DNA of 64,000 nucleotides from Litsea cubeba (lineage: Eukaryota > Streptophyta > Magnoliopsida > Laurales > Lauraceae), in assembly GCA_012931725.1 (NCBI GenBank), contig CM022949.1, positions 10,655,920 through 10,719,919 on the forward strand, written 5' to 3'. The position numbers and the translations under genes are program-made. The notes beneath the pieces are model-generated. The model was not told the DNA's origin. It was given only the letters and a program-made list of their open reading frames with translations, and searched no databases. Shown in pieces: positions 22,301 through 34,100 of the stretch; the first letter of the stretch is position 1, and each line of letters opens with the position of its first letter.

Positions 22301-24807
22301 ACTGCACCCATATCCATGTGTTAAATCTTGACAGTTTTATTTTAGTGTGGTGCTATACAGATCATCTTTTTATAAGTAACCGAAGATCATTTATGGAAGA
22401 AAAATTAAAGATCTGTTATTTTGGCATGTTAGTCCTTTAGGTTCTTGGTCACAAGCTTTTCAAAGAAGCATGCTATATCTCTAAAGGTGCTCAACTGGAG
22501 GGCTTCAATTCAATCAAATCAGGACAAATAAAAGGTCACATATGTTGGATAAAGCCTGAATCCCTGGGGATGTATATAATTCTCAACCTGCTTATATATG
22601 CAATGTATCCTTGGTTCTTGAGCTATGGTTTAGTTATTCCAATTTTTTTTGGAGATAATAGTGAAGTCTTATTAAAATAATCTTTAAAACGTACAGTAGA
22701 TCAATCAAGGAGATAGATCAACAAATCTTCCTGTAATGAATTGCAACTAGGCAACACCCCCTTCTGCCAAGGAATCGGCCCCTCCAGTTCAATCCTTTGG
22801 AATTATTGAGGAAGTCAAGGAAGTCAATCTCTTGATCTCTTTAACACAAGGATCTCCTTGTGCCCATTTAATGGCATTGATTGCATCTGCCTCCATTAGT
22901 AGATCTTGAAAAAAAAAATCTTTGAAAAGTTTCAGACCTTTTATTACAGCAGTTTCAGCTTTTTTTGAGTCACAAGTGCCACATGGTCTGAAAAGGATAA
23001 CCAATCCCTTTGGTTTTTCTAAATGGTCCCTTCATTGCCTGTTCCTTAAAAGGGATATCTTCTTGATTGCAAGGAGCTTTCTCAAGCTCTAGTTCTTTTG
23101 AACTCGTTCTCCTTTCGAAAAATCCAAGCTTTAATTGCCAGCGAGAGCCCTTATAAAAGAGCAAAGGTTATATTGTTCCTCTTTCTTTTTTTTTTTTCCA
23201 CACCCCCCATGCAATAGTTAAGACTTTCCATATAATTTGGCCTCTTATTGGAAATGGATCCCCAGACCAACCTTCTATAAGGTCACGAAATAAATGAGAA
23301 AAATGAAATACTCCAAACATAGAGTGAAAGAGCGCTGAATGATTCGAGCGACAATACAATGAACAAATAATTGATTAACAGACTTCTCTGTAGCCCAACA
23401 CAAGAAAAACAAATCTCAGAAGGAAAAATTAGGGCACTTGAGATTATGAAGAGTTATGATCCTGTTAGATGTTGCCTGCCGTCCAATAGAAGACTTTAAC
23501 TCTAGGAGGGAATACGGAACACCAAACAGTTATTAAAGGAAAAGATGCCAAACAATTAAAGGTAGTAGAAGAAACAAGCTAATAACTGAAATACTCCAAG
23601 GGATTTTGGCTTCCAGATCTTTCTACCTTCTCCCACAACCTTGACTCTTTTTTTCAGATCTTTCATTTAGAGTTTCCAACAACTTTGACTCCTTTTCCAT
23701 TTCAAAATTTCTAAGATTCCATCTAAATGAAATCATCTCAATGTTTCCCCATCTTTGATAAAAACAACCTTTGATTTAGATTTTCTTTAACATCTGGTTA
23801 TTCTTGCAAGTCCCGTGAATTTTGAGGGAGTAAAATTGTCCACCCACACATCTTCTCAAAAGGCAATCCTACTCCCATCTCCTAAGAAAATGGAATTTTA
23901 GTTCATTATTTTTGCCACTGTGTCATCCTCATGTACCAATTTCATTAGATCCTTCGAGCCTACCCTATTGTTACTCCCTCTTTGGATATTACAACTTCTA
24001 TTTTTCTGCCGATATCTTGAGGCAACAACCCCAATCCCGAAATGACGTGCATCCATCTATGTCGAACCTATGCATGGATGGCCCATTATCAAGCCACATG
24101 TCCATGCTAAGCCATGTGGCCAGCCTTGTATTTGCTTTTATATTTCCTTAAATGCCCAGGAGGTCATTTGTTAGAGGGGTATTTTGTAATTATGTAGTTA
24201 GCTATTGAGGCATGTGTGGGTAGCAATGAGTTAGTGAAAACTAGCGTTGGTTTGCTTGTCTTGCCAAGTTAAGAGGCTTCTCTTTCTTCTTTTCACTATC
24301 GATCCATTGGAGTGAGAGTACACTGACATTTACTGGCATGAGTGGTTCTGCCCTTGTTTCTGGCATTGGGTGATTCTACTCTCAAAAACTTGCCTGAGCG
24401 CATCCTCAACTCCCAGATCCCTGGTTTCCAAATCTCTTTGTTGTTGTTCTTCAGCAACCTGACTCATCATTGCACTACCTTGGTCATGGGCCTGTGGCTG
24501 CATCAGTAATTTACTGCTTTTGTTTCTGAGGTGTAACAGATAATTAATGCTATTCAGAAAACTTAACCCGATTGATGATGGTTTCTATTTTCTTGATATC
24601 TATCAGGCACAGTATATGAACCATGTATATGCTCAGAATTCTACCCATCTGGAGACCACAGCTGATGGAATGGATGCTGATGAGAAGCATCAGAACTTGC
24701 CTGCTGAGCCCCATATGGAGGACACTAATATGCCCCTCAAAGATGGTGAGAATGGTGATGTATCAAATGTCAGTTCAAAGGATGGTGAGACTTCAATGGA
24801 GGAGTAA
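9808..24807 (+). CDS. AQR: Intron-binding protein AQUARIUS, SF1 RNA helicase of the spliceosome
   Basis: AQR (IBP160; EMB2765 in Arabidopsis) is a UPF1-like SF1 helicase that binds intron RNA in the spliceosome. Fourteen exons were placed by GT/AG borders and phase: 9808-10227, 10671-10763, 10907-10969, 12007-12093, 12189-12341, 12434-12594, 13437-13671, 13820-13930, 14327-15385, 15530-15793, 17446-17631, 19398-20549, 20712-21062, 24607-24807. They join in frame to about 1511 codons, near the family's length. The N-terminal helical-repeat region spans exons 1-9. Walker A GPPGTGKT is at about residues 899-906 (exon 11), motif II-like EESAQ and GDHHQLPP (about 1168) are in exon 12, and motifs V/VI (TVDKFQGQQNDF, VAMSRARLGLYVF) in exon 13. 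The last exon encodes an acidic, low-complexity tail. All helicase motifs are intact. The start MTKVYGTGAYDFKRH matches plant orthologues. Confidence 0.95.
11517..11783 (-). mobile_element. LINE remnant (RNase H-like C-terminus) in AQR intron 3
   Basis: The minus-strand frame ends with FNEIRELSGSMEAEF and GANEAADILTKNGAH, like the end of the RNase H (RVT_3-type) domain of plant LINEs (N..ADALAK.G). The first catalytic residues are not seen, so it is a 3' fragment in antisense orientation to AQR. Confidence 0.5.
12825..12920 (+). mobile_element. tRNA-derived SINE remnant in AQR intron 6
   Basis: Has an A-box-like stretch TGCGATGGTTAGAGTAGC (about 12832-12849) and a B-box-like stretch GGTTGGGAATTCAAATC (about 12875-12891), spaced as in tRNA-derived SINEs. 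The tail is degraded. Confidence 0.5.
16580..16710 (-). mobile_element. LINE 3' remnant in AQR intron 10
   Basis: In reverse complement the frames read LQVEFHHI then RSANGLADF and FLAKQG-like residues after a frame change, matching the end of a LINE RNase H domain. It is followed by a short AT-rich 3' stretch ending in an A-run on the minus strand. Degraded, antisense to AQR. Confidence 0.45.
16736..17140. mobile_element. Degraded hAT-type MITE in AQR intron 10
   Basis: GGGTGCAAACTGGGTATCC, CCGATTATCCGGAAGTTCCAAC and GTTCCGACCCGTGGACCCGG resemble the element at 21788-22150 in order and orientation. The right end is not clear and no target duplication was found, so it is an older or truncated relative. 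Confidence 0.55.
18890..19130 (-). mobile_element. RTE-type LINE 3' end in AQR intron 11
   Basis: On the minus strand it encodes GPPRGRGRPKRTWMEVVKID and KKCNLSEDMA, the usual C-terminus of plant RTE-like reverse transcriptase proteins. It then ends with GGGATAAGGCTTTG(ATG)n, the simple-repeat tail typical of this clade (tail at about 18893-18905). The 5' part is missing. Antisense to AQR. Confidence 0.75.
19301..19381 (+). repeat. (CT)35 microsatellite followed by (AT)5, next to AQR exon 12 acceptor
   Basis: Seventy bases of uninterrupted CT, then CATATATATATG, ending about 16 bp before the acceptor TTATCAG (19391-19397). It forms an unusually long polypyrimidine tract for exon 12. Confidence 0.98.
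21788..22150. mobile_element. hAT-type MITE in AQR intron 13
   Basis: A 363-bp element starting TAGGGATGTAAATGGGTC and ending GACCCGTTTACAACCGAA, which form an imperfect terminal inverted repeat. It is flanked by the 8-bp duplication GCAAGATC (21780-21787, 22151-22158). Eight-base duplications and TAGGGATG-like ends are typical of hAT. The interior is rich in GGTTCCGG/CCGGAACC motifs and codes for nothing recognisable. Confidence 0.85.
22640..23560 (-). mobile_element. LINE 3' remnant in AQR intron 13
   Basis: Read on the minus strand, a stretch with WKVLTIAWGVWKKKKERG (about 23170-23230), like the region before the RNase H domain of plant LINEs, is followed by KAETAVIKGLKLFKDFF and MEADAINAIKWAQGD (22800-23000). 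The latter is an RNase H-like (RVT_3) segment. It ends with an A-rich 3' stretch near 22640. Several frames are broken. Antisense to AQR. Confidence 0.6.
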
Positions 24808-26277
24808 ATAGGGGCTGACACTCGGCATGAATCTGCATTGCAAAAGGCTTCATTCCTACAATGGAGGCGAGAGATTACTGGTCTTCAGATATTTGCTCTG
24901 AGCTGACCGTTTATTGTGATTGATGCATTTGAAGCTTGCTTTGGTATACGTTTCACTTCGCATTTTTGGGGTGATGTTAATGAAGTGAGAAAACCAAGTA
25001 CCCATTTGGATATGTGAAGAATAGAATGCTCATAGATATTAAAACAAGATAGAACAGAATATTGTAAAATTTTCTGCTGTTCGGCAGTTTTTGAAGAATT
25101 CAGCAGACTTTGAAGTTAAGCTAGCTATTTGAGAGCTGTTTGAAAAAATGTTTCAAGATAACAACATTTATAAAAACACTTATATAATTAACACTCAGTG
25201 TGTAATTCATCGCTTTCAATGCATCAATGGGCGCACCATTAAAACAAAAACTACTCAATTCACCTTCCCTCTTGTTCTATCATTTGTCTGAACTCCTTTA
25301 ATATTTAACCAGAGCCGGGGTCTCATGTTATCCGAACTTTGTGAACCTCCATTAATTTGTGTGAACGGCCAGGACTTTGGCTCACCAGGATCCAAACAAG
25401 CCTACAGTAGCTCATTTACTTGGACCACCAAATGACAAGCAATGGATGATTGCATTGAAGAAACACTTGAGCTATTTCTAGAGGGCAACGTTTCTGGTGT
25501 TTTGTTTGGATGTGCCATTGTGAACAAGGGTCCCATTCCTTTTCATTGTCTCTCTTAAGTCGCAACCGTTTGATTCATGTGGCCGTAGGTCAACATAAGA
25601 TTGAAATGATGGCAATGCCACATATGGAGGACCCATAAATATTATATATTTTGGCAATAGAAGACTCAATTGTGTTCCATTTTAATCATTGGTTGTATGG
25701 GCCTGCACCAACCAAGATTTGCCAGCCCTGTGAATAGTCTAAAGGACTCTTTTTTCAACTACGATTGCTCTTCTAAGTCGACATAGACCTTGGCTCTGCT
25801 GAGCATGGTTGGCAACAATGTTGAAGTCTTCAAGGAAGCATATGGTAGCTAGGTTCAACTTGGGATCGAGCTATCAACGAACCAGATTGACTAGCTTAAC
25901 TAGCGGACTTGATCATGTTAGGACCATGACCTGCTACCATTCTCCTTTGGAAATTCTATTTGCACCCACCTCTTTTGCTGAGCCCACCCACATTTCCAAA
26001 AATACCAGAAATACCCCCCTCTTCTCTCCTCGCCTCTCTCCTGTTCCCTGCTCCGGGCCACTTCCGCCCAAACCCCCGCCTCCGATGATCCTCTCCCTCC
26101 TCTATCTCTCTCACCCGCCGCAGGTAGCCCTCGGCCCCCCCCCTCCCGCCTTTCTCTCTTTTCCTCTCTCCCCTCTCCCTCTTGCCCTGCCTGCTGGCCC
26201 CTGTCCAAAATCCCTCCGACCTCTATTCCTCCCTCCCACTCTTTCGCTCTCCCCTGCTCTCTACCTCTCGCCCTTCC
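24808..26277. other. AQR 3' flank and intergenic DNA
   Basis: The AQR 3' UTR is probably the first few hundred bases. From about 25980 the sequence becomes strongly pyrimidine-rich (CTC, CCT runs) with long open frames on both strands that reflect base composition, not coding. No gene is recognised. Confidence 0.5.
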
Positions 26278-26561
26278 GCCCGTCGTCGCAGGGGCCTCTC
26301 CCCTCCCGCCCCTCTCCTCTCTCTCTATCTTCCACCTTCCAACACCATCGTCAGCTATTGATCTTGCCCGACGAATCCCCACAAAGAGCTCCCCACTCAT
26401 GTGCTTAATAAACAGCACCGAATGCCCGTCGTCGCAAGTGGCCTCTCCTCTCCTCTCCTCTCCCTCTCCCATCTTCCATCTTCCACCGCCGACTATTGAT
26501 CTTGCCCGACGAATCCTTACAAAGAGCTCCCCACTCCCGTGATAAATAAACAGCACCGAAT
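26278..26561. repeat. Tandem duplication, 146-bp unit, two copies
   Basis: GCCCGTCGTCGCA...GATCTTGCCCGACGAATCC...ACAAAGAGCTCCCCACTC...AATAAACAGCACCGAAT occurs at 26278 and again at 26424, with substitutions and a small length difference. Confidence 0.85.
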
Positions 26562-26827
26562 CACCAAAATAAAGCTTCTTCTGATAATGATTAACGAACT
26601 TGCTCCACCCGTGCACATAAAAAATGGTATACGGAGTTTCAGAGCGGTGCATAGAAGAGGTGCACTGCTGGAGAAAACCGTGTATATATCATGTGCACAG
26701 CGTTTCGTACCCGTGCACATGAGATATGCATGAAAATTTATGAATATTTTCGTCATGTACAAGTTTTTTTTTGAAAAGGTGGGTGAGCTTAAAAATTGGT
26801 GTGTGTTCAGAATCACCATTCTTCTTT

Positions 26828-27576
26828 GGGGGGTTTTGTTGGCACCTCAAAAGTTTCTCTTCCTACCGCCAAAAAAAAAAAAAGAGTTTTCCTAAACTAC
26901 CCCTCCCCCTCCTCCTCCTCCTCCCTCCCTCCTCTTTCCTTCCTCCCTCTCTCACCCTCCACCCTCTTCCCTCATCTTGCCCCCTAGTCTCCGGCGGGGA
27001 GGGAGCCCCGGAGGGTAGCCCGCAGCGGAAGCCCCGGCCAGTCGGCCGATCTCCCTCCCCCCTCTCCCTCTTTCTTCCTCCCTCCCCTTCTATTTTCTTT
27101 CCCTCTTCTTCCCTCTCCTTCCCTCCCCTACTCTTTTTCTCCCTCCCCCTCCCCCTCCCAATCGTCGGCGGGGAGGGAGATCGGGCTGCAGCAGGCGGAA
27201 CTTGGAAGAAGAGGAAGGGAGAGAGGGAGAAGAGGGAAAGAAAATAGAAGCGGAGGGAGGAAGAAAGAGGGAGAAGGGGGAGGGAGACCGACCAACCGGC
27301 TGGGGCTTCCGCTGCAGGTTGTCGGCCGGGGCTCCTTCCCCGTCGGATAATGGGGTGGTTGGGGTGGGGGGGGGGGTTGAGATGAGGGAAGATGGTGGAG
27401 GGTGGGAGAGGGAGGGAGGAAGGGCCGGAGAAAGGGAGAGGGGAAGGGGGGGCGAGATGAGGGAAGAGGGTGGAGGGTGGGAGAGAGGGAGGAGGGGTAG
27501 TTTAGAAAAAACATAAATTTTTTTATCTTTTAGTGTGGTGGAAAGAGAAAAATTTATGGCGCAAATAGAAGTCCCC
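26828..27576. mobile_element. Fold-back (MULE-like) element upstream of the PLAT gene
   Basis: A 749-bp imperfect palindrome. The left arm (GGGGGGTTTTGTTGGCACC, AAGTTTCTC, CCTAAACTACCCCTCC, then CT-rich) is matched in reverse by the right arm (GGAGGGGTAGTTTAG, GAGAAAAATTTATGGCGC, TCCCC). It is flanked by the 9-bp duplication TTCTTCTTT (26819-26827, 27577-27585). Length and duplication suggest a Mutator-type fold-back MITE; the duplication is low-complexity, so this is less certain than the 6165 element. Long open frames on both strands come from repeated CTC/GAG composition. It ends about 290 bp upstream of the PLAT start codon. Confidence 0.7.
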
Positions 27577-27778
27577 TTCTTCTTTTCTTTCTTTTTTTAC
27601 CCTTTCCTCATTGATTCTATAAACATCCTATTAAAATCCCATTTTTTTTGGACCTAGAGAGAGAGAGAGAGAGTAGTCTCTCATTCGTGCTCCTACCTAC
27701 TACCAGATTGAAGGGTCCCCCTCTGCCCCCTCTACTCTCCACAGTCCACACCGCCATCTCAATCTAATAATCTTCTGT

Positions 27779-27786
27779 CTATAAAT
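27779..27786 (+). promoter_or_regulatory. TATA box of the PLAT gene
   Basis: CTATAAAT, 81 bp upstream of the ATG at 27867, with a CT-rich leader after it (CCTCTCTTTCTCCCC). A (GA)n run lies further up at about 27656-27673. Confidence 0.65.
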
Positions 27787-27866
27787 CCAACCCCAAACTC
27801 CCTCTCTTTCTCCCCACCCCCATCCACAAAAACTCCCAAAACCCAAAGCTCAGAAGAAGAAAAAGT

Positions 27867-27952
27867 ATGAAATCCATCCTCCTATTCTGCTCCCTCCTAC
27901 TACTCTCCCCTGCCCTTCTCATCCAAATCCAATCATCATCGGTAGGTAATTA

Positions 27953-28002
<50 letters not shown>

Positions 28003-28526
28003 TTCATCTTCTTTCACTCTTTCTTGATCTTGACCGTCTATTGTCAAATTCTTGTTAGGTGGGTGATGATGATTGCAGCTGCGTGTACGTGGTGTACATA
28101 AGAACTGGGTCCATCTTCAAAGGTGGGACAGACTCCATCATCAGCCTCACACTCAACGACACCAGAGGAGGGACGGTCCAGATCTCCAATCTGGAGGCAT
28201 GGGGAGGCCTCATGGGCCCCGGCCACGACTACTTCGAGAGGGGCAATCTCGACATTTTCAGCGGCCGCGGACCTTGCCTGGGTGCACCCATCTGCGTCAT
28301 GAACCTGACCTCGGACGGGTCCGGTCCGCACCATGGCTGGTACTGCAACTACGTCGAGGTCACCACCACGGGTCCGCACGTGCCGTGCAGTCAGCAGCTC
28401 TTCACAGTGGAGCAGTGGATCGCACGTGACGCACCTCCCTATAAGCTCACTGCCATCCGAGACACGTGTGGTGCTGCTGGTGTTCAAGATCACCAAGATA
28501 AGAATGCCTATGATTCCACCATCTGA
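27867..28526 (+). CDS. Secreted PLAT-domain protein (PLAT1/PLAT2 type)
   Basis: Plant PLAT1-3 are small ER-entering proteins with one PLAT/LH2 beta-sandwich domain, linked to abiotic-stress tolerance. Two exons: 27867-27941 and 28059-28526 (TGA), joined in frame to 180 residues. Exon 1 encodes a signal peptide (MKSILLFCSLLLLSPALLIQ). Exon 2 encodes the domain, with family motifs YVVYIRTGSIFKGGTDS, WGGLMGPGHDYFERGNLDIF, SGRGPCLGAPIC and LTSDGSGPHHGWYCNYVEVT, and ends with EQWIARDAPPYKLTAIRDTC plus a short tail. The length and the single intron just after the signal peptide suit this family. The intron contains a (TA)n run. The TATA box at 27779 supports the start. No defect is visible. Confidence 0.93.
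27955..28000. repeat. (TA)n microsatellite in PLAT intron
   Basis: About 46 bases of alternating TA within the only intron of the PLAT gene, likely polymorphic. Confidence 0.95.
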
Positions 28527-28974
28527 TTCTCATTCTCATTCTCATCTGGGTAAAATTGCTATCTATATCTATATGTATCTAATTCATGTTAGAGAGAGAG
28601 AGACTTTTATGTGTGGGTGTGGAAGAATAATTATGTGGTGGGGTACATGAACCACTGATTTTTATATTTTATATATATGTGAGTATGTTAGTGAGTCATT
28701 TTGGGGTCATGGTTTTGTGATTATTTGGATGAGAGATGGGGTTTTGCAATGACAGAAGTGAGAACCTCTTTTGGTTTGGTTGGGGATTGAAACTAAAAAT
28801 ACAATGGCTTGGGGCTGGGAAGTGGTTGGCACTTGGCAGGGGTTGCTTGTCTTTATCCTCATGAATGGCCATAAAGTCCATTTAATGAGGGACATATTGA
28901 CTTTTCCAAAAAAAAAAAAAAGGACCCATGTCAATTGACTTGCCTACCCCTGCCCCTGGCATTAACTTCTGTAA

Positions 28975-29006
<32 letters not shown>

Positions 29007-31194
29007 CATCATCATGTTTATGTTGGTTAGCAATCTTAGTTTGATGGTGCTATAATTGTGATTAGGAGTTTTGGAGAATGAGATGGGTGGAGTTTCTAAA
29101 AGTGGTTTTAACCTCATGATTATATTAATAGATGACACGATTACATATATAGCATACTGCCAGTGGGTTATGTTGTGGGCATGTGGAAACTTGCAATCCC
29201 ATGATGGATTTATGTTTAGGGATGAAGAAAAGTATCTTTGGGTTCACTCTTATTTGGGGCATGTTTTCGTGTATACGATTTTCTGCTGAAAAAGTGTAAA
29301 ACGTGAAAAACATTTTTCATGCTTTAGTAAATTTCGTGTAGCAGCTTTTTTTTTTTTGACCTTTTGGAAAAGCAAAATAAATGATCAGAGTTGTCTGTGA
29401 TTCATGGAAAACTGGTTCCTAGGGGCATTTGACTTGGCGTTTTCCTCGGAACAGGCACAAATGTGCCCTTAGCATTCACAAGTTGGATGACCCTGATATT
29501 AATTTCAAAATACCCATAATCCAAAACTTGGTCCCTGGCGCCACTGGACGAATCCGATGAACCCAAATTACATGACAAATCCAACGGCTTACATTTGCTG
29601 TATATCCATCTAATGGTGGACACCAATAGGGTGGTGTGGAAAATCTATTACAACATTGAATTGGAAGCATAAACACTACTGTCAGTTAGCATGCATCTAC
29701 AATCTAAATCCTAATTTTCTGCTGCATATTGATAATAGAGCCAGATCTTTTGTTGAATGATCTCCCTCGTTCACAAGGCAGTAATCAACTTTGCTATCAT
29801 GAAGCCATTGGTTGTGAATGGGTTCAAAAGATAAAAGCATATGCTGATGGAATATCTTATGGGGATCTTTTCTTGTCCCCTAAGTTCAATCACTAATTTT
29901 ATTTTTTTCCTGTGTTGCTTTATGCAACGAAGAAATATGCCAAAAACAACTTTCTTTAATAGGGTTAGATCAAGAAATCTACATGAAACAATTTCTGTTG
30001 CTTTGATTGGAGTTTGGAGGACTGATCAAGAGTAAGTATTGTTTGGTTATAAACTCATCTAGGGGGGATATGCTGTCATGGAAACAGATCGAAGAAATGA
30101 ACCTCTGTTGCTTTGACCCTGTTGAAACTGGAGTATATGGCCTGATGTTGATGTTGTGACAATCAATTCCAGTACATGAGATATGGGTTCTATCATCTAT
30201 GATAAAATTAGTGGTTATTATGGGAGCGACTTGGGTTGGGCTCAACTTGAACTCGACCAACCCTATCTGATGAACACAGACATTTTAAGCCCATCACCCA
30301 ATTCCACACGTTATATGCTGCCTGAATCTGTCCGAACAGGCCCAAGACAAACAAGTCTAGAAATTTGCCTGGGCCAAGCCTGGAGTTCAGGGTGTATTAA
30401 GGCTAGAATTTATATTCCAATATATGAAAATGGGCTGGGCTTGGGCGTGGTCCATCCCACTGTCCACAATTAAATGGCCCCCAGGGGTCCCTTTGCTAGC
30501 TAGTCAGTTTTGAACTCCTACAATTTCAAACTTAAGGATGTCAATCAGGTCCGAGTTCGAGTCCATTTGGGTCTATTCCTGAACATCCATGTACTTGACT
30601 GATATGTATTATTATAGCATTTGTTTTATATTTTTATTTAGCACCTGGCTAGCTTGATCTTCTACCCCTGCAAATATTGACTACACTAATAATACCCACA
30701 AAAGTATGAGGTGCACTCCCAATTTTCTGATCCTGGTCAAACATGGTTGGGAAATTCTTTTATTTTATAAGGGCTTTCCTCAACCTATTGCCCTGTCTGC
30801 AAACATCTACCAGACAACTATAGTTCTGCTATATCCATTTTAGACTTGTAGTCCACTGTTAGTTTGTTAAAGTCATAAATAAATATAACAGGAGAGATGG
30901 ATCAAAACAAGTTCATGTGGTGGTGATGTACAGTATAAAAATATATAGGAGGTAAACACACTACATACAAACATAAGTACATACATTAATAATGCAAAAA
31001 ACAAGTCCTATGATATCTCTCTGTCATTTCTTTAATGCCACTACTAAGATCTTTTCTGTATATATAGCAGGTAATGTTGGACCACAAATGAATGGTCATG
31101 CTTTCATTTGGAAAGGAAAAAAACTTACAGATTTGGCTCGTGTTTCTCTGCAATTTGTGTGGGATGAATTAGCCTTCCAATTTTCTTCTGATGC
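28527..31194. other. Intergenic DNA between PLAT and TTL genes
   Basis: The PLAT 3' UTR is followed by AT-rich DNA with an (AAT)n/(TAT)n inverted stretch at about 28976-29003. At 30225-30480 and 30530-30600 there are GGGCTGGGCTTGGGC- and GGATGTCAATCAGGTCC-like motifs reminiscent of hAT MITEs, but no clear ends were found. No gene is recognised. Confidence 0.5.
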
Positions 31195-34100
31195 CTAAGT
31201 ACTGAAATATTTGACTGAGGTCTCTAGCAAATCCTGATTTGTGCAGTCAATGATATCGCGGACTCTTGAACCATTCTTGTAGATCTTGAAAGCTGGCACC
31301 ACGCTTACACCCTCCGACTTTACCACATAGGGGTTGTCTTCAATGTCCACCTAGATCCAGAAAAATCATTAGATAATTAAATACTCATTTGGTAAATAAA
31401 TAGCGATTAGGTTCACCAGTGATCATTAATCATTTGTCTAATACACTGCAGGTTAACTAATTCAGTCAGTGACAGATACTAAAATGTAAGGGGAGACAAG
31501 AAAATCTTAAATAAGGTATTGAGGTTTTTGATGATAGATTTTGTGTGTTGAACTCAGAAAGCAAGACTACAAGTATTGTGGTGTGGAGAGAGAGAGAGAG
31601 AGAGATGGGTTTAAATCACTACCTGGGATGAGATGATTAAGAAGAAGAGGAGGAAAACTCAGCCAAGTTGGGTATGAACTGACTTCATCATGTTTAAAAC
31701 GCTGCAGATGGGATTTGACTTTCATAACAATGACGCTAAAATGTGAGTGGTAATCTGGGAAATGCCACCCTGTTAAGTCATAGGTTCAACCTTATATTGA
31801 TAACTGATGACTTTAGAGACTGCATATGATATGAGCAAATATCTTTTTCACTTCTTAATGCTCATAATTTCAGAGAAGTTTGTCCATGGGACATTTCCCA
31901 GATCCATACCAACCAATTGGAGGCCCAACTGTTTCATGATCCACTCAGTTCACCAAAATCACATCAAATAGGTGTTTAATTAATTAACTTTGTCATTGCT
32001 TTTCATGGTCATTTTGGTTGAAACAGGGGCCATCTCATATTAAATAATTGGTTTAATATTACCAACTCATTTACTTAATTACATAAACAAAGGCATTCCT
32101 TTTAATAGAAAACCATTTCTTCAAAGCAGCTTTTGTTACCCTATGATTAAAATAGCAAATAACTCTACCTTTTCTTTCCTTGGTTTGAGTTTGTCTCCTA
32201 ATTTAGGTACATGTATGTGTGTGTCTTAAAACATAAAACTGCATGCAGTGGTATGAAAAACCATGCATAAGCTACGGTTACAAATATGGTTGAAATCTCG
32301 AAGGGTCTACTTGTTTTATGTAATTGAATTACTAGAGTTCTAAGACTTTGTATTTCTATGAGTGGTTAAAAATAAAAAATTAAATATGAATATTCATAAA
32401 ATGACCATCCAATAACCCCTCTTTTAATGGAAATTAAATCAAGGATGAGAAATGAATAATTAGCCATCAGACACCGTAGTAATTCAAGTTCTAGAAAAGT
32501 TAAGATTAAGATCTCATCTACATCGCTATCTTATATTTTTCACCCTTTACCTGCTCACCTCTTTAATAATCCATGGTGAAGCTCATTTGGCTATGAATTT
32601 TTATGTATTTAGTTTCCTATGCATGTGAAGCAAACAAACATGCCCTAACTACAATCTTGGTGATGCAAACCTTGAGGAAATTGACAGAGGGGTATCTCTT
32701 GCTGAGTTGCTGGGTAAAAGACAATATGTGCTTTGTAACATCACTCCATTTATTGCAGAACAGAACCACCGTCATCCCTGTGAGAGACCCATCACAAAAT
32801 TTCATATGTTACAAGAGAAAGGAAAAGAGGAGTCTTGCTCACAGAACAACAATAGCAGCAGCAGCAACAACAATAATGTGGGCCTACTTTCTAACTTTCT
32901 ATTAAAATATTTTGAACGGTTTGGATTTTCGATAGATGGATAAAACATAAAGTTGCACTCTTTAATCTCAGATTTCTTACAAGTTAAACATGAGAGGATC
33001 CAAACTAAGAATAAAAAGACATAAAGATACCTGGGGCTGTTACAAAATGTCTGAATCGGTCGTTGCTTGTAACAATGACTACATCACCCCCAAACTTCAT
33101 GTCCTTGACGTCTTCCCCTAGTTGCTTCTTGAGCTGGACCTGGGCTTCGAACAAGGAGCGGCCCACTTCTTCGTCCCCAGGCGTTTCTCTTATCAAGGCC
33201 TCGTAGTCCTGTATTGAAGCCTCCCACCTTTCCAACTGTTCATATAAACATGCAACAAATGACAGCTTTACTTTACTATTGTCTGGCCTTCTAAAGTATA
33301 AATCTAAATGACTCTTCTTGCCTTCCTACTACCTTGGCATTGCAATGGGCTCTCCGTAGGCGGGCCTTGCTGTAAGATGGCCTGACATTGAGAGCAGATG
33401 TGCAGTCTTCAATGGCCTTTTCCCATTGGCCCAGCTTGGATCTGCAGGCTGCTCGGTTGCACAAAAGGACCGAGTTCTGTGGGTCGTGCTGTAGGCCTTC
33501 TCCATAAGCGGCGCATGCCTCTCCGAACTTGGAGGCCTTGAAGAGCTCGTTTCCATTGGACCGGGCCAATGCCACCGCTCGACACCTCCTCACCACCACG
33601 CCCACCTCCTTGTTGCTTGGATCGAGCCGGGCCGCTTGCTGGGCCTCTGCTACAGCATCGTCAAACCTTTCAAATCAATATCACCAAAATAGACAGATCA
33701 TCAGTGCTCAACTCGGCCCAACAGAAGACGGGTCATATTGAGAATATAGCAGTATATAGGAATGGGATTAGTTAGTCTTTGGCAAAATGTTGAGTAATGC
33801 TGATGTGACATAAAATTTTACTAATATTAACCTGCCAGCAGCTACGTCAACCTGGGCTCGGATGAGCAGTGGATAGGCATGTCTAGCCGCACCAAAGAAT
33901 TTGGTAGATGCGTCAGCGTCGAATGCAGGTGCACCGGATAAAGTTGCGTCAGCCTCTTGGTGCCTATGGAGCTTCAGAAGAGCCTCTGCTTGCAGAGCAA
34001 ACACCTTTCCAAGTCCCCAAAAACCATACATAACACCAAGTAAGAGAACAGGAAGATCATTATTTCCATGATCAAAATGTTGGACTTACTCCAGAGTATG

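Noticed and set aside
25809..27516. Long proline/serine or glycine/arginine-rich open frames on both strands
   Set aside because: They follow from CT/GA composition and from the fold-back element; both strands are open and no family motif is present.
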